Shown here piece after piece: positions 5,810-6,359 of a stretch of DNA of 6,359 nucleotides; the stretch's first letter is position 1; every line of letters starts with the position of its first letter. The notes under the pieces were generated by a model. The model saw only the letters and a program-made list of their open reading frames with translations. It searched no databases and was not told where the DNA came from. Source of the stretch: Bacteroidales bacterium (GTDB taxonomy: Bacteria > Bacteroidota > Bacteroidia > Bacteroidales > ML635J-15); assembly GCA_028696755.1 (NCBI GenBank), contig JAQVGK010000210.1:1-6359 (forward strand), written 5' to 3'. The position numbers and the translations under genes are program-made.

Positions 5810-6359
5810 TTTCAAGTTCCTCGATTCTAATAACTTTGTTAACACCCTTAATTCTAATAATTCTCGACATCAAATCCTCAAGATCCTGTGCATCGTGAAC
5901 AAATAGTCGAATCTCACCATAAAATACTCCATCAATAGTTTTAAAAATCAAAGACTGCATATTTACATCTGCTTCCTGAGAAATGACTTTGGTAATATTA
6001 TAAACCATACCAACTTTATCAACACCTTCGATTTTAATGTTTACAGGAAAAGATAAAAGTTTATAGCTTGACCATTTAACCGTAATAATCTTATCTCCTT
6101 GCTTTGCAGCCAGATTATTTAAAGTAGGGCACGACTTTTTATGAATTATTACCGAATTATTTGGATTAAGATAACCTGCAACATCATCGCCTGGTATTGG
6201 ATTACAACAAGTTGCCAAAGTTGATTTTTTATCGTCGAGATCTTCAATAACAAAGGTATTTTTCTTGTCAACTCCTTTATTGGCTTTTGGTTTTATGAAA
6301 GACAATTTCCAATACTTCGCGAAAATATTTTGTTTTTTTACAAGCTGTTTTTCGAGATC
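5799..6359 (-). CDS. RelA/SpoT-family (p)ppGpp synthetase/hydrolase, C-terminal part (5' end outside window)
   Basis: The frame runs open from the right edge to the TAA at 5799-5801, giving the last 186 residues; an in-frame TTG at 6305 is internal, not a start. Long RSH enzymes make and/or degrade the alarmone (p)ppGpp, and their C-terminal half senses ribosomal and nutrient state. Visible here are the conserved-cysteine/zinc-finger region, with ATCCNPIPGDDVAGYL (C51, C52, G57, D58 of the visible part) and VIIHKKSCP (H73, C77), followed by a linker with KW and an ACT domain (about 104-180: FPVNIKIEGVDKVGMVYNIT..., ending VNKVIRIEEL). The synthetase, hydrolase and TGS domains would lie beyond the edge, so it cannot be said whether this is a RelA-like or bifunctional Rel/SpoT protein. 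The end overlaps the next gene by 11 bases, suggesting coupled translation with the SirB1-like gene and trkA. Confidence 0.93.
   Translation of the reverse strand, partial: DLEKQLVKKQNIFAKYWKLSFIKPKANKGVDKKNTFVIEDLDDKKSTLATCCNPIPGDDVAGYLNPNNSVIIHKKSCPTLNNLAAKQGDKIITVKWSSYKLLSFPVNIKIEGVDKVGMVYNITKVISQEADVNMQSLIFKTIDGVFYGEIRLFVHDAQDLEDLMSRIIRIKGVNKVIRIEELENEQ

Noticed and set aside
5799..6305. A separate short gene starting at the TTG at 6305
   Set aside because: The same frame is open to the window edge and the sequence is the standard C-terminal part of a long RelA/SpoT enzyme, so TTG is an internal Leu codon.
1..6359. Defence system, CRISPR, mobile element or toxin-antitoxin pair
   Set aside because: No repeats with spacers, transposase motifs or inverted repeats were seen, and the small overlapping siaB/siaC genes fit the kinase-phosphoprotein pair rather than a toxin-antitoxin pair.

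Overview
The window looks like a piece of chromosome from a low-GC member of the Bacteroidota. The best evidence is a type IX secretion (T9SS) cargo protein with a gliding-motility-type C-terminal sorting domain, followed directly by a PorP/SprF-family outer-membrane protein; this pairing is characteristic of the phylum. A-rich start regions without clear Shine-Dalgarno sequences and the AT-rich codon use fit. The sequence does not support a finer placement.

The layout is two converging gene blocks covering nearly every base. The plus-strand block (1-3577) holds the 3' end of a dGTPase-family HD phosphohydrolase, a SiaB-type protein kinase, its SiaC-type phosphoprotein partner, a T9SS type B cargo protein and a PorP/SprF protein. 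The first three genes overlap one another (TAATG junction at 403-407; 17-base overlap at 889-905) and are probably translationally coupled. A gap of about 77 bases, with a weak Bacteroidota-type promoter candidate, separates them from the T9SS pair, whose genes are 5 bases apart. The minus-strand block, read from the right edge, holds the C-terminal end of a long RelA/SpoT-family (p)ppGpp enzyme, a SirB1/transglutaminase-core-2-like protein and the potassium-transport regulator TrkA. Its first two genes overlap by 11 bases and the next gap is 10 bases. The two blocks meet tail to tail with stop codons sharing the palindrome TTAA (3574-3577), so no terminator fits between the genes.

Functionally, the left block joins nucleotide-pool control (dGTPase) with a phospho-switch (SiaB kinase/SiaC target), then a surface or secreted protein and its secretion partner. 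The right block joins stringent-response signalling, a protein of unknown role that seems to have lost a conserved family histidine, and K+ uptake control. No mobile element, CRISPR array, tRNA or rRNA gene was recognised. The most interesting part is the compact dGTPase-SiaB-SiaC module, which shows no phosphatase (SiaA) or cyclase (SiaD) partner inside the window. Both outer genes are cut by the window edges.
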